A stretch of DNA of 64,000 nucleotides, from contig NC_061508.1 in NCBI RefSeq assembly GCF_022539505.1, forward strand, positions 93,165,276-93,229,275, in the 5' to 3' direction. Origin of the DNA: Lolium rigidum. Taxonomy: Eukaryota; Streptophyta; Magnoliopsida; Poales; Poaceae. Positions 44,625-56,849 of this stretch are shown piece by piece; the stretch's first letter is position 1, and each line of letters begins with the position of its first letter. Below the pieces are notes generated by a model. That model made no database searches. It saw only the letters and a list, made by a program, of their open reading frames with translations, and was not told where the DNA came from. The position numbers were made by a program, and so were the translations under genes.

Positions 44625-45152
44625 TGTTGTGGGTATACTTCATGGGTGTACCATCGACAGTGCCTAGATGGTGATGGTGGCATACGGCCCATCGGGCGGT
44701 CCAATTGTTGTTGATCAAGATGGATGAAGTCTATCCTAGGAACAAGGAGCCGGATCCCAACCGATGTACGCCTGGAGTCGGATCCCGCCTGGCCCATTAA
44801 AGTTAGCTGGATCCAGTAAGTAGGCGGATCCTTGACGTGCACGGCAATGTAATATTCCGTAGTTAGGCAAGATTGTATTCCGGCTAGGACTCTCCGTAGA
44901 AACCCTAGATCCTAGCACCTTTATAAGCCGGATTCCGGGAGACCTAGAGGCACAACCACGACTCATTGTAACAACACGAAAGCGCCTAGATAATTCCAGA
45001 CAAGCAGCAGTAGGCCCTGCCTCCGAGCGGTGTGTTCGTAAGCTGGGTAACCGCGTACCACCGTCCCAATGGCTCTCCGCCCTATGGCCCCTACTTCCCC
45101 CCCCCCTCCGTGAGGATCCCTTTTCCGGGGTACCGTCGAATAGGCAACGACA
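44625..45152 (+). mobile_element. Gypsy 5' LTR (TGTTGTGGGTATAC family)
   Basis: 528 bp from TGTTGTGGGTATACTTCATG to ..TAGGCAACGACA, followed by a primer-binding site. It is the same family as the reversed 3' LTR at 10325-10889. Confidence 0.8.
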
Positions 45153-45171
45153 GTTCGCGCCCACCGTGGGG
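45153..45171 (+). other. Primer-binding site region of the gypsy element
   Basis: TTCGCGCCCACCGTGGGG just after the LTR. The usual form has TGGCGCCCACC, so two bases appear changed in this copy. Confidence 0.65.
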
Positions 45172-47633
45172 CCAGCGGCGTCTGGAGGCCGGAACCGGGA
45201 GGTTTCTACCTTCGGAGGCGTCGGCGACACCATCTCCGTGGGGCATGTCTTGTCCGCCGGCAACTTTCCGATCGTCCCTCGGGATGAGTGTTGGATTCCG
45301 GCTAGGACCGACCGCGTCAAGCTCTCCATCATCCCAATCGGCGGGATACACATCTTCATCGGCGAGACCATCGATTCCGCCGGAAACACACTGGTAAGTA
45401 ACGCAGATGCGACCGCCGCTCAGCGGGACGCGGTTGCCAAGATCCGATCTGAGATGCAGGAACTTCCTAAGGAAGATTTCGTCTTAGATCTGGAAATTTA
45501 AAAGACCATCCAATCCGCCCGTGAGCAGGAAACAACGGTGGAAAACCAATGCAGATCCGCATGGGTTTCTCAGGTGTTAGATAAGCAACGGTGTCACTTT
45601 GTGCACTTCCTCGTGCACAAACCTGGATCCGTCCCTCCAGAGGAAGGCGTTGGACCCGTGTAGGCAGAAGAGGCTGGTACAACAACAACTCCGAGCACCA
45701 AGAAGGAGCCGGAGATAATGATGAGTCAATTATCGGCAGCCTCAACACGCTCTCAAATGACGTTTCAACCACAACTTCATAAGAAGCATTTTGCAAAGCG
45801 TTGGAGGAAGCAGAGGAAGCTGGTGGCGAGTCATCTCCGCGAAAACTGGTCTTCGCGACCGTGGCCGGGGGTGACGAGGACAAGGATGACGATTCACAGA
45901 AGACCCCGACCGGCGCTGACATCCCAGCTCCAGCTCAACCGGAGGCACCACCGCGGGTTCGTACCCGTGATACGCCGGAGCCATCACGCGGCCGGAGCCT
46001 AAAGTTCTATGAAGGGATGTCAAACGACGAGCTCGTGGCGGTAGCCGGAGAGGAAGGGGAGCATGTTCAGCACCCGGAGATCCTGATGACCCCCATCACC
46101 CCAGATACGGTCGCATATCCGGAAGCTCTTAAAGCTACGCGTAAAGAGCTCCTGGAAAGATCCAACAAGATAGTCAAGGTTACAGCCTCAGTCCTTCAGG
46201 ACAAGATGGACACCAAAAGACTAATCGAGCGGGCCAGAGCCAATGAGCGCAAAGTAAAGGAAGCGTTGGTGAACGCCAAAAAGGTTGCAAAGGAGTGGCA
46301 GGCGCTAAAATCAATGAAACACATGAGGAGGTGCAAAGGATGCGAAGAGAAGCTATCCACCCTCGCAACATCAACTTTGACAGTGCACAAGCCCCTGGCA
46401 ACTCCAAAGGATAACATGAAGATGGCGGCGGAGCTCCTACCCAAAAGCAATGAGGAGATCGATATCGAGCACCTCCGCACAGTCATTGCGACGGCCACCA
46501 AGCAAGCAAGGCGGATACTTCGCGCAAGTTGGAATCCAACCTAGAAGCATGTGTGTACACAGCGCAGAACAACGCCACTGAAAGGGAGTGCCGTGACGAC
46601 CAATCACGCACCAGATCAACGGAGCGCATAAGAAAGACCAGGGAACACCATCCAATCCCTATATTTTCAGATACCCCTCCTGGTGAGAAAAACAAGGGAA
46701 AGAATGTTATGTACTCTGGCAACGACCAGCACCGGAACCCATCACCGCCCCGGAACCAGTACGCACCTCCGTGCCCTCGCCAGCGAAGTCCCACCGGAAA
46801 CGCGAGACTCCTTGGGCCTGGCGGAATTAATATCCGCGACAACGTTGAGCCACGGAGGAGTCAGAACGAGGAACGCGCACCTGAGCCTCAGAGGAGCCGG
46901 AACGACGAACGTGCACCTGAGCCCAGGCAATCTCGAAATGACGGAGGCATCCACCATGATGGCGAAGGAAGTCGCCGCAGCCGGAGCCAACATCGCGAGG
47001 AGGGACGCGGAGAGTCTGACAGCGGAAGCAAGAGGCCTCGCAGGCCCCCGCGCGGATCTCCATCACCATCACCCACTGGGGGAGGTAGAGGCGGAGGCCG
47101 GAGGTCACTCTCTCGCTCACAGTCCCCTGAGCACAGGCGGAGCTCGCGTGACGCACAGGAACGTCTCAACGAATACATCGGCACAAAGTAATTTGGAAAG
47201 AGGATCTGGGAGGAGAAAACACCAAAAGGCTTGAACCTCAAGCTACCCGGAAACTTGAAGCATTATGATGGCAGAGTGAGGCCCGATACCTGGATTGATG
47301 ACTACTTCAATGCAGTTAGCTTTGCCGGAGGGACCCCAAACATGGCATGCCGCATGCTCCTACCTTGTTGGTCTAACTCGAACTTGGCTCAGTGAACTCC
47401 CGGAGAACTCCATCTTTTGCTGGTTTGACCCGAATATAGCCTTTGAGGGGCACTTCTGGGGCACCTACAAGAGACCATCCATGGCCAGTGACCTACATAC
47501 ATGTGTCCAGAAAAAGAACAAAACCTCCAGAGAGTACCTCTGTCGATGGTTGGAAACAAGAAACGAGTGTGAAAACGACGATGATCGCACAACTATGCTA
47601 GCCTTCATGGGTGGCTTGCACAGGGGAGGATTG
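45172..47633 (+). pseudogene. Gypsy gag polyprotein, broken and 3'-truncated
   Basis: Gag would form the retroelement particle. The N-terminal region reads in pieces (45166-45501, 45801-46544, 46529-47191). It includes an acidic linker, a helical Lys/Arg/Glu-rich stretch near 46200-46330 and a long Arg/Ser/Glu-rich segment (46830-47160, repeats of RSRNDERAPEP type). The core gag domain follows: FGKRIWEEKTPKGLNLKLPG near 47190-47250, DTWIDDYFNAVSFAGG near 47287-47333, then in another frame RTWLSELPENSIFCWFDPN near 47368-47430 and RWLETRNECENDDDRTTMLA near 47548-47610. A TAA at about 47189-47191, a frameshift near 47355 and a frame change near 46530 inactivate it. It ends abruptly at 47633, where a reversed LTR begins; protease and pol are absent. 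Confidence 0.82.
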
Positions 47634-48367
47634 TGATGAGCGCAGATTGCACACCGTTTGGGAACCCCAAGAGGAAGGTATGATGAGCACAATAGCAAGT
47701 TTTCCCTCAGTAAGAAACCAAGGTTTAATCGACCAGTAGGAGAAAGGCGTGACTTCTGAAGGTGCTGCTAGCTGACTTGTGGCAGGGCGCACTACCGGCA
47801 TCAGCAACAATGTGGAACCTGCACACAACACAACCAAAATACTTTGCCCCAACTTACAGTGAGGTTGTCAATCTCGCCGGTTTTGCTTAACACAAAGGAT
47901 TAAATGTATAGTGTGGAAAGATGATGATTGTTTGTAGTGGAATTAAAGAGAACAGTGCTTGCAGTAAGTAAACAGAACATGATGATTGTATCAGTGTAAA
48001 AGAAAGGACCGAGGTCCACAGTTCACTAGAGGTGTCTCTCCATAAAGATCAATAACATGGCGGGTGAAGAAATTACAGTTGGGCAATTGATAGAATAAAG
48101 ACCATACATGACAAGACGATTACTATGAGATTCGTTTGGGCATTACAACATAATACATAGACCGTAATCCAACTGCGTCTATGACTAATAATTCACTTTC
48201 CGGTTATCGTCCGAACCCCTTCCAGTATTAAGTTGCAGGCAACAGATTATCACATTAAGCAATGTGTGTAAATTAAACAATAGAATTACCCTTAGATAAA
48301 ACATTGTTGTTTTCTCCCTAGTAGCAACAGCACATCTACAATATTAGAAGTTATTGTCACTCTTCCA
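47634..48367 (-). mobile_element. LTR arm, reverse (TGGAAGAGTG..CTCATCA)
   Basis: 734 bp. On the minus strand it runs from TGGAAGAGTGACAATAAC (48367) to ..CTGCGCTCATCA (47634). It is homologous to the last ~730 bp of the 1.6-kb TGATACGTC LTRs, and its exact counterpart in opposite orientation is 54119-54854. It either is a short LTR of its own family or was truncated at the same point as the other arm. Confidence 0.72.
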
Positions 48368-51110
48368 GAAAACATAGCAAAGTGGTACTCAGCTTGTCCT
48401 TTATGAAGTAGCAAAACATAAATGCTAGGACACCTTTAAAGTTCAAATGGTGACTAGATACAAGTAATTTGAGAACAAGCAATATCATAATCGTGAATCA
48501 ATCAATAATAAATTTTTGGACTATGCACATTATACTCAGAATAACAACTATGCTCTCTTAATTGGTGCATGAAGCAAGAAGATGGAGACTCAACATAAAA
48601 GTAAAAAAAAAAGGTCCTTCCAAGAAGGAAGCAAGATTAACAAGTTTTATGAACCTTCCAAAAAGTATGGTACTCATTAGCTTTGTGCTCTCATTACCCC
48701 TATCATAAGCATCTTGAATGGTTAAAGTTAATGTGAGGGCAAGTATGAGTTATATGCTTGACAAATCACAAGTTGAAAATCTCGTGCCCCTTAAATACGA
48801 GTACCTAAACCTCATGCTACTCAACTTAGGTCCCAAGTAAGTTCTTGTCATTGTAAGTATACATGTACCATTGAGAACGCCAACGGGGTACCTCTTGCCC
48901 CATGATATAGGAGCATTCCCAAACCAAAATGACAAGACAAACAGACAATAAGCACATCGGCAATCCTTTTATTTACTATGGGCATAGCTTTTTATTGAAG
49001 ATGCGTCATAGAATGCTCACTATGGTTCGCTGTAAATTTCCACCATGAATGATGCATGGCTTAAGTTGGCCGCCCAAACATTTCTCTGACATATATACAA
49101 ACTCCATGGACTTACAAGTTTCCATTTTATTTCACACCGCTAGGTATCCATAAACAAAAGAACATGATATCAACTAATTAGGAATAAGTGCAATGTTGAA
49201 AGCGTGCCCCATGAAATCATGGTTGTGCTAACTCTCAACTCGTAATTTGCAAGCATATAATCTTCATAAGATAGTCACAGTGGTTCAAATTTATTTAGTG
49301 CAAGAAATTAAATGTGCCATAAAGTTTGTGAGAGTTTTACTAACTAATTTTCTCATGACAATATTTAATTTGGAAGATAAATAAAAACATGATGAATATA
49401 CTTGGAATAGCAATGATGCTAATAGGTAGATATGGTGGACACAATTGGCAAACTTTGGTTTTTGGTGGTTGGATGCACGAGTAGAGCTCATACTCAGTAC
49501 AGGCGGAGGCTAGCAAAAGACTGGGAGCGACCAACTAATAGAGCAAAAATGGCCATAATCATGCATAGCGACAAAACATTATTAATCAAAGAATAAAGTG
49601 ATATTACAAGTCAAAAACTAAATGATCATAGAGACTTTAGTTGATTGGTTGTAGTCATAACATGGTGTAAAGATGTGCCAAGTCAACCCAATAAAGCATC
49701 AAAGGAGGATACCACAATATTATGCTTTGTATGATGGAAACAAAACATGATTGCTTCAATGACAAATTATGCACTCTCAGCTATTTGAGACAAGTCATGT
49801 TGCAACAATAACTACTAAGAATATGATAAGAATAACATCCAACGTTACATGTCAAAGTCTATGCCAAAGTCTAAACAAGCTTCCTTTTGCATCACTATAA
49901 GCATGAAACATTTTACTCGTGTCTAACACCAATCAACTTATTTGAAACAACTATCATAGATAATAATCAATATGGACCAGAGAGCTAATCATCAATAATT
50001 AAAGAAAACTAATAAAGCTCTGAACAAAATAAGAATATAAAACCAAGTGCTAAACGCAATACTAGCAAACTAGAACACCCGTAGAATAATAAGAGCGAAA
50101 ACTAGAGTGTTATGTGCAATTTAAATGGAGTGTGTCATTCTCAAAAAACAAATATGCTAGGATCCAACCATATGCTACAGCAAAAAAACTAAACTAAACT
50201 AAACTGAAAAACAAAAATAAAGACGCTCAAAGAACAACACATAGCATATGAAGCAATAAAAATATAGCGCATAGAAAGATGACCCGATGCTTTGTTGATG
50301 AAGTGGGGATGCCTTGTCCATCCCCAAGATTTAACGCTTGTACCTCATGGATATTTCTTGGGGTGACATGGGCATCCCCAAAATTTAGATTTTGTTCAAT
50401 TTTCATCTCATTACATCATTCTTCTCTCCCTACACTTGAAAACTTCATTCATACAAAACTTTACACAATTCTCATTAACATCATTAGTGCAATCAAAATA
50501 ATAAATTCACTTGGTTCAGTTGTAACATATATCAAACATCTATTAAAACATTTGCTACTGTAGCAACTTCTTGAAAAATCTCTTTCCTCAAAAGAACTCA
50601 AAAAGGAAGAGATTAAGAGGCAAATGCAAATAATGGCAGAAATCTGTCAAAACAGAACAGCAGGTAAAGATCGATTTGTTCGAAAATCTTATGTTCCTCA
50701 GATCGAAAAGTGTTCAACTAACGCAATTTAGATAATAACCTGGAGCATATGCTCAAAAATTACCAGCTCAAAATTACGTTCTTGCTGGGAATAAGAATTT
50801 TTATGGTGACAGCGCAGAATCTGTTTCACGACAGCAACTTCCCCAATCTTACTTTCTTCCAATTAGAGACTATTCTTGGCATAAAAACGAAATGAAAAAG
50901 ATAAGGAGAGGTTATTACAGAGGTAATAACTTCCAAGACTCAAAAAAAGGAAAATTACAGAAATAAAACATGGGTTATCTCCCAAGAGTGCTTTTCTTTA
51001 ACGCATTTCAGCTAAACACAGAAAAAGAGCTAGCATCAAGTATTTTCAAGTGAAGAAGCATCAACATCATAACTTGTTTTATTAATAGAATCAAAAGGTG
51101 ACTTATTTAT
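48368..51110 (-). mobile_element. 3' internal region of the reversed gag-protease element
   Basis: Non-coding, AT-rich. On the minus strand it carries the same landmarks as the tandem-array internal regions: AGCTGAAATGCGTTAAAG near 51010, GGGAGATAACCCATG near 50980 and two CTTGGGGATG-type motifs at 50305-50380. It thus shares a 3' domain with the orphan-ORF element while encoding a different protein upstream. Confidence 0.7.
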
Positions 51111-51125
51111 CTTTCTAGGGAAGTG

Positions 51126-54110
51126 TTATATACCTTTCTTGAGTGGGAATTGATATTTAATAATCTCATCTCTCATATCAATACCAGCACCAACAGTTCT
51201 AAGAAATGGTCTTCCCAAAATAATTAGACAAGAAGCATTGCATTCAAAATCCAAAACAACAAAATCAATAGGGACAAAGTTATTATTAACCATAATAAGA
51301 ACATTATTAACTCTCTCCAAAGGTTTCTTTGTAGCAATATCAACAAGATGAACATCCAAATAACATTGTTCCAACGGTAGCAAATCAAACATATCATAGA
51401 TTTTTCTAGGCATAATAGAAAAGCTTGCACCAAGATCACATAAAACATTGAAATCAAAGCCATCTACTTTCATCTTAATGATGGGCTCCCAATCATCTTC
51501 TAAATTTTTAGGATGAGAGCATTTGTAATGTGATTTGTAAAAGCCATATTTATAGCACTAGCATTAGGACTTCTAGCAAGCTTTTGTAAGAACTTAATTA
51601 CTTCAGAGATATTGCAATCATCAAAATCAAAGTCATTATTATCAAAGGTAAAAAAGACTATTGTCTCCCATACTCCGAAAAATTTCAGCACACTTATCAG
51701 AAACAGTTTCAGTGGTTCTAGGCAGTTTTGTAGAAGGAGTGAGGACTTTTTACACCAATTATTTTACCATTAATATTAGAAGGTTGGCTAGCATTTGAGG
51801 CTTAAGTATTACTAGTGGTGGTGATAGTACAAAGTTTAGTCAAATTATTATTTCTAGCAATTTCATCCTCTCTTTTCCACCTAGCATGCAATTCCACCAA
51901 CATCCTAACATTGTCATCAATTCTAACTTGAATGGAATTCGAAGTTTTACTTTATTTAACATCATGATGCATAACCTTTAATTTAAGAAATTCAGCATCA
52001 TGAGCAAGGCTATCAACTTTAGAAGCAAGAATATCAATTTTGCCAAACTTTTCCTCAACATATTTATTGAAAAGCAGTTTGTTTACTAATAAAGTCCATA
52101 AGCATGACTTCAAGATCAGAGGGTGCACTTTTATTGTTTTTGTATGAATTACCATAAAATTGCCATAAGCATTACCATTATTAGAATGATATAGCTTATA
52201 ATTGTTGCTATCAAAATTATTCCTATACGCATTGTTGTTGAAATTATTGTTTTTAATGAAGTTCACATCAACATGCTCTTCTTGAGCAACCAAAGATGCT
52301 AACGGAATATTATTTGGATCAACATGAGATTTACCATTAACAAGCATAGACATAATAGTATCAATCTTATCACTCAAAGAGGACGTTTTTTCAACAGAAT
52401 TTACCTTCTTACCTTGTGGAGCCCTCTCGGTGTGCCATTTAGAATAATTTATCATCATATCATCAAGGAGTTTTGTTGCAGCCCCCAAAGTAATGGACAT
52501 AAAGATACCTCCAGCAGCTGAATCCATAAGGTTTCTTGAAGAAAAATTCAGTCCTGCATAAAAAGTTTGGATAATCATCCAAGTAGTCAGTCCATGAGTG
52601 GGACAATTCTTTACCAAAGATTTCATTCTTTCCCAAGCTTGAGCAACATGTTCATTATAAAATTGTCTAAATTTCATTATGTCACTTCTCAAGGATATAA
52701 TCTTAGTAGGAGGATAATATTTTCCAATAAAAACATGTTTGCATTTAACCCAAGAGTCAATATTATTTCTAGGCTTTGCTCATGAAGCAGCTTCATAAAT
52801 TCTATAGCAAGGAGGACATTCCGTGGGTGAAGCTAGTATGGTCCCTGTACGGCCCAGGCGCACCTCACGCCCAGTCTTCTCGGGGTTCATTCTGGTGGCG
52901 CGATATCTTCGACCTCTCTCGGGAATATAGAAGCCTCACTCGTTCCACTATTGGGGATGGTGAATCCACATTATTTTGGAAGGATTTTTGGTTCAACGAA
53001 GAGTTACTGTGTGACAAATATTCTAGACTATTCTCATTTGCACTTAATGAGGACATATCGATGAGCTGAGCTTGCTCGTTCTGAAGATCCAAGCACTCTG
53101 TTTGTTTTACCCCTCTCCGCTCAGGAGTTCCAGGAATGGGAGCATGTTCAACTTCACCTTCAAAGTACGTTACTGGATCCTAGTGTGATGGATATGAGAG
53201 TCTTTCCGTGGGGCAACTCAATTTATACTTCGGCCAAATACTGCAAGTTCTTATTTGCTCAAGCACCACGTGACCCTTCTCTCCAGTCAATTTGGAAATC
53301 AAAATGTTTACCAAAGTTACGTGTTTTTGTTTGGTTACTACTCAAGGACAGATTGAACACGAAGGATCTCATGCTTCGTAAACACCTGGAACGTAAATGA
53401 TGGGCCTTCTTGTGTCCTCTCGTGCCAACATGAACTTGGAAACTCGAGACCACCTATTTTTCTCATGTTCTTTTGCTGCCTCTTGCTTGGAGTTCAATTC
53501 ATATTCAATGGGATTGCTCTCTTCCGATCTCACGAGCGTTTCTTGAGAGCGAAGACCTCGTTCGACTGGACCATGTTTCTCGGAAATTGCTTGCTTGTGC
53601 TTGCTTGGAATATTTGGAAGGAAAGAAATGATTTGATCTTCAAACAACAAGTTCCATCCCTGGCCGGATGGAAAGTTAGATTCCGGAGTGATCTTCTTCT
53701 TCACCAATTTAGGGTGAAATCTCCTTTAGTCCAACCTCTACTTGATTGGATCTCCTGCACCTTTACATAATGATTTTACTACTACTTGTACATTTCTTCC
53801 CTCCTTGATGTAATCCTTTTGTACTCTTCGCGTGTCTTTTTTATATATAAATAGAAAATCTACACCGTAGGGGCTTCCCCTACGGTAAAGTTGTAAAAAA
53901 AATTATTTCTAGGCAAAGATAGCAACCAATCTTTAGCTCTCCCTCTTAAAGAGAAAGGAAACAATTTCAGTTTTATAATGTCACCATCTACATCTTTATA
54001 CTTTTGCATCTCACACAGTTCAACAAAATTATTAAGGTGAGAAGCTGCATCATCAGTCCTTAGACAAAATTGAAATGCGATAATAACTTCTAAGATTGAC
54101 AATAACTTCT
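51126..54110 (-). pseudogene. Gypsy gag-protease, interrupted by a LINE
   Basis: On the minus strand the gag N-terminal region (54100-53915) reads DDAASHLNNFVELCEMQKYK.. and LFPFSLRGRAKDWLLSLP. The LINE at 52775-53901 interrupts it exactly there. It resumes with AQAWERMKSLVKNCPTHGL near 52650-52590, the retrotransposon gag core, and NLMDSAAGGIFMSI near 52540-52495. A linker with Asn repeats follows. The aspartic protease region (51473-51126) has CDLGASFSIMPRKIYDMF near 51440-51390, with DLGAS as the catalytic DxGA motif, and CLIILGRPFL near 51225. Stops and frameshifts occur near 51500-51720 and 51950. No reverse transcriptase, RNase H or integrase follows; the sequence passes straight into the 3' region, so this element class is gag-protease only. 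Confidence 0.82.
52775..53901 (+). mobile_element. 5'-truncated LINE (L1-type) 3' end with zf-RVT region
   Basis: Inserted within gag and flanked by the perfect 13-bp repeat ATTATTTCTAGGC (52762-52774 and 53902-53914), with a short A-run at its 3' end. The plus-strand coding remnant covers the region after the reverse transcriptase: WSLYGPGAPHAQSSRGSFWW near 52831, GDGESTLFWKDFWFNE near 52957-53004 and WKSKCLPKLRVFVWLLLKDR near 53293-53352. The zinc-binding reverse-transcriptase C-terminal domain and NIWKERNDLIFKQQ near 53608-53650 follow, with a TAA at about 53768. Stops near 53068 and 53398 and a frameshift near 53395-53470 disable it. 5' truncation is normal for LINE insertion. Confidence 0.88.
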
Positions 54111-54146
54111 AAGATTTCTGGAAGAGTGGCAATAACTTCTAAGATT
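54082..54146. repeat. Three copies of AATAACTTCTAAGATT at the junction
   Basis: Copies at 54082-54097, 54101-54116 and 54131-54146. The last is inside the LTR arm and the first two are in the gag side. They mark the junction between reversed gag and forward LTR and suggest slippage or template switching there. Confidence 0.75.
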
Positions 54147-54854
54147 GTAGATGTGTTGTTGCTACTAGGGAGAAAACAACAATGTTTTATCTAAGGGTAA
54201 TTCTATTGTTTACTTTACACGCATTGCTTAATATGATAATCTGTTGCTTGCAACTTAATACTGGAAGGGGTTCGGACAATAACCAGAAGGTGGATTATTA
54301 GTCATAGACGCAGTTGGATTACGGTCTATGTATTATGTTGTAATGCCCAAACGAATCTCATAGTAATCATCTTGTCATATATGGTATTTATTTTGTCTAT
54401 TGCCCAGCTGTAATTTGGTTCACCTAGCATGTTATTTATCTTTATGGAGAGACACCTCTGGTGAACTGTGGACTCAGGTCCTTTCTTTTACACTGATAAA
54501 ATCATCATGTTCAGTTTACTTACTGCAAGCATTGTTCTCTTTTAATTCCACTGCAAACAATCATCATCTTTCCACACTATGCATTTAATCCTTTGTGTTC
54601 AGCAAAACCGGTGAGATTGACAACCTCACTGTAAGTTGGGGCAAAGAATTTTGGTTGTGTTGTGTGCACGTTCCACGTTGTTGCTGACGCCGGTAGTGCG
54701 CCCTGCCACAAGTCAGCTAGCAACACCTTCAGAAGTCACGCCTTTCTCCTACTGGTCGGTTAAACCTTGGTTTCTTACTGAGGGAAAATTTTCTACTGTG
54801 CTCATCATACCTTCCTCTTGGGGTTCCCCAACGGTGTGCAATCTGCGCTCATCA
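54119..54854 (+). mobile_element. LTR arm, forward (TGGAAGAGTG..CTCATCA)
   Basis: 736 bp, the inverted partner of 47634-48367, starting and ending at the equivalent bases. It is followed by a primer-binding site, so it is positioned like a 5' LTR of a plus-strand element, while the coding DNA to its left is in minus orientation. Confidence 0.75.
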
Positions 54855-54865
54855 AGCTACTTTTC

Positions 54866-54880
54866 TGGCGCTGTTGCCGA
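54866..54880 (+). other. Primer-binding site after the forward LTR arm
   Basis: TGGCGCTGTTGCCGA, 11 bp after the LTR end, a two-base variant of the TGGCGCCGTTGCCGG sites elsewhere in the window. Confidence 0.65.
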
Positions 54881-54881
54881 G

Positions 54882-55497
54882 GAGTAATCAAGACACTCCA
54901 TCAATCCCGTCAACCGCCATCAAGGTGTCGCCGCGATAGGATCCAACTGAGCAGGAGGTGGAGTTGAAGACATCTGCATGGAAGAGCTAGTTTGAGTAAA
55001 GCTAGCCGGAAATCCAATCTCGTTCGATCATCCCTACGAGCTCAGTTCAAATGCTTGGAGCCGGAGTACTTATCGTTAAAGGGTGACGCGGTGGCCGGAG
55101 TCGCCGGCGACGAGGTTTCGGCACGGTGGCTCATCGGACTTAAGAACTCGCGAAGAACACGACGTGGCGGAGGAACTCCGGGGAAGTTCCGGCGGAAGTC
55201 CGAAGCGGCGGAGGCGAGAGCTCGGAGTTGGCGTTGGACTGAAAGTGTTCAGAGGAGGCGAATGAGAAAGTTAAACCTCAGGCAGTGATATTTATAGCTT
55301 GAGAATGAGATTCGTGCTCCGCATCCTGTGGTCAGAACGCAAGCGTCACGCCGTTGGATGGACGACACGTGTCCTAAACCCTAGCGGTAAAATCGACCAA
55401 AGGATTAAGTTACTGTTGGAATTACCCGAAATTGCCGCCACTTAGGGCGGAACCATTTGATCTCTTCGGGGAACCGGGTAAGTTTCCAGGTACTTGG
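54882..55497 (-). mobile_element. Reversed LTR / 5' leader fragment of another retroelement
   Basis: On the minus strand it has the composition of a 5' LTR and leader. A TATA-like CTATAAATATC lies near 55295, then a CT-rich GC-rich leader and a possible start ATGCAGATGTCTTCAACTCC near 54975. Its right edge abuts the TGTAACATCCC LTR at 55498. No matching partner in the window; the exact ends are uncertain. Confidence 0.4.
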
Positions 55498-55632
55498 TGT
55501 AACATCCCAAATTTTAAAACAAAGAAGAAAATGACTTTCACTTATTTCAAATTTTGGATCCATTAAAAACTTTATTTTAATCACTTGATATGTGCATAAT
55601 GTTCATACAAGTATGTGGTGATCCTTGCCATG
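55498..55632 (+). mobile_element. Start of the long TGTAACATCCC LTR (left piece)
   Basis: It begins TGTAACATCCCAAATTTTAA. It is interrupted at 55633 by a complete gypsy insertion and resumes at 62541. Confidence 0.7.
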
Positions 55633-56796
55633 TGTTATCACCAAGATTTGACCGAGTCAGAGGTGGGCCGCAGTCAAGATGGGCTTAAGGAAATATACGT
55701 GGAGAATTATATGAATCGGCCTGTTGGGCTTAATTGCCCGTGTATCTGTAACATATTAGACCTATTTTAGTTTAGAGATAGAATCTTAGTCGTGCACGGT
55801 TTAGTGCACGCCCACATTAGAAAGTCCGCTGGACTATAAATATGTACCTAGGGTTTATGGAATAAACAACAACTCACGTTCAACCCCAAAAACAAACCAA
55901 TCTCGGCGCATCGCCAACTCCTTCGTCTCGAGGGTTTCTATCGGGTAAGCGACATGCTTGCCTAGATCGCATCTTGCGATCTAGGCGGCTACAAGCCCAC
56001 GTTGTTCATGCGTTGCTCGTGCTGAAGCGCTTTTGATGGCGAGCAACGTAGTTATCATTAGATGTGTTAGGGTTAGCATTGTTCTTCGTTTAAGCATGCT
56101 TACGTAGTGCAACCCTTGCATATCTAGCCAGTCCTCTCGCCTATCTCAGGTGTGGGGCGGCACCCGCTTGATCATTATTTAGTAGATCTGATCCGTTACG
56201 ATTGCTCCTTGTTCTACAAGGATTAGTTTAATATCCGCAATAGTTTGGCCTTACAAAGGGGGAGGATCCTGTGGCACGTAGGGTGGCGTTCGCAAGTCCT
56301 AAACGGGATGTTCCTAGGATCAACTTCATGTTGGTTTTTTGGCCTTGTTTAGGATCGGCTTACGAGCACCGTGCGTGGCCATCGGCCCAACCTCGGAGTA
56401 GGATGATCCGATTATGTGGTGAAAACCCTAAATCGTCGTAGATCTCATTAGCTTCATCTTGATCAAGCAGGACCACCAAGTATTCGTACACCCCGTACGG
56501 ATCATGGGTGGATCGGCTCTTTGAGCCGATTCACGGGATAACCCGAGAGCCGATCGAGGCTCGTATTTAACGTTTACATGTATGCCCTGCGGGGAAACTA
56601 AGCGAGGCAATCTCATCACCTTCCGACCAGGTATAGGTCAGGTGGCACGCCCTTGCACTTCGCAACGCCGCGTGTGACCGGAAGAGCATTGCGGGCCGTC
56701 GCTCGGAGGGGTCTCGGCCAGCCGCAGCTCTAGGCTCCCCCCGGCTCTACGGTGTTGACAAGGCCGCTGCCCGCCGGTGGGTTTTGGCGATCAACA
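55633..56796 (+). repeat. 5' LTR of the young gypsy element
   Basis: 1,164 bp, from TGTTATCACC to ..GGCGATCAACA. CTATAAATATG at about 55834 is a plausible TATA box, followed by a transcribed leader containing ACAACTCACGTTCAACCCC. Confidence 0.9.
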
Positions 56797-56849
56797 CATT
56801 ACGGCACGCCGGTGGGACAATCGTCTACATCAACCACATCGCCATCTAC

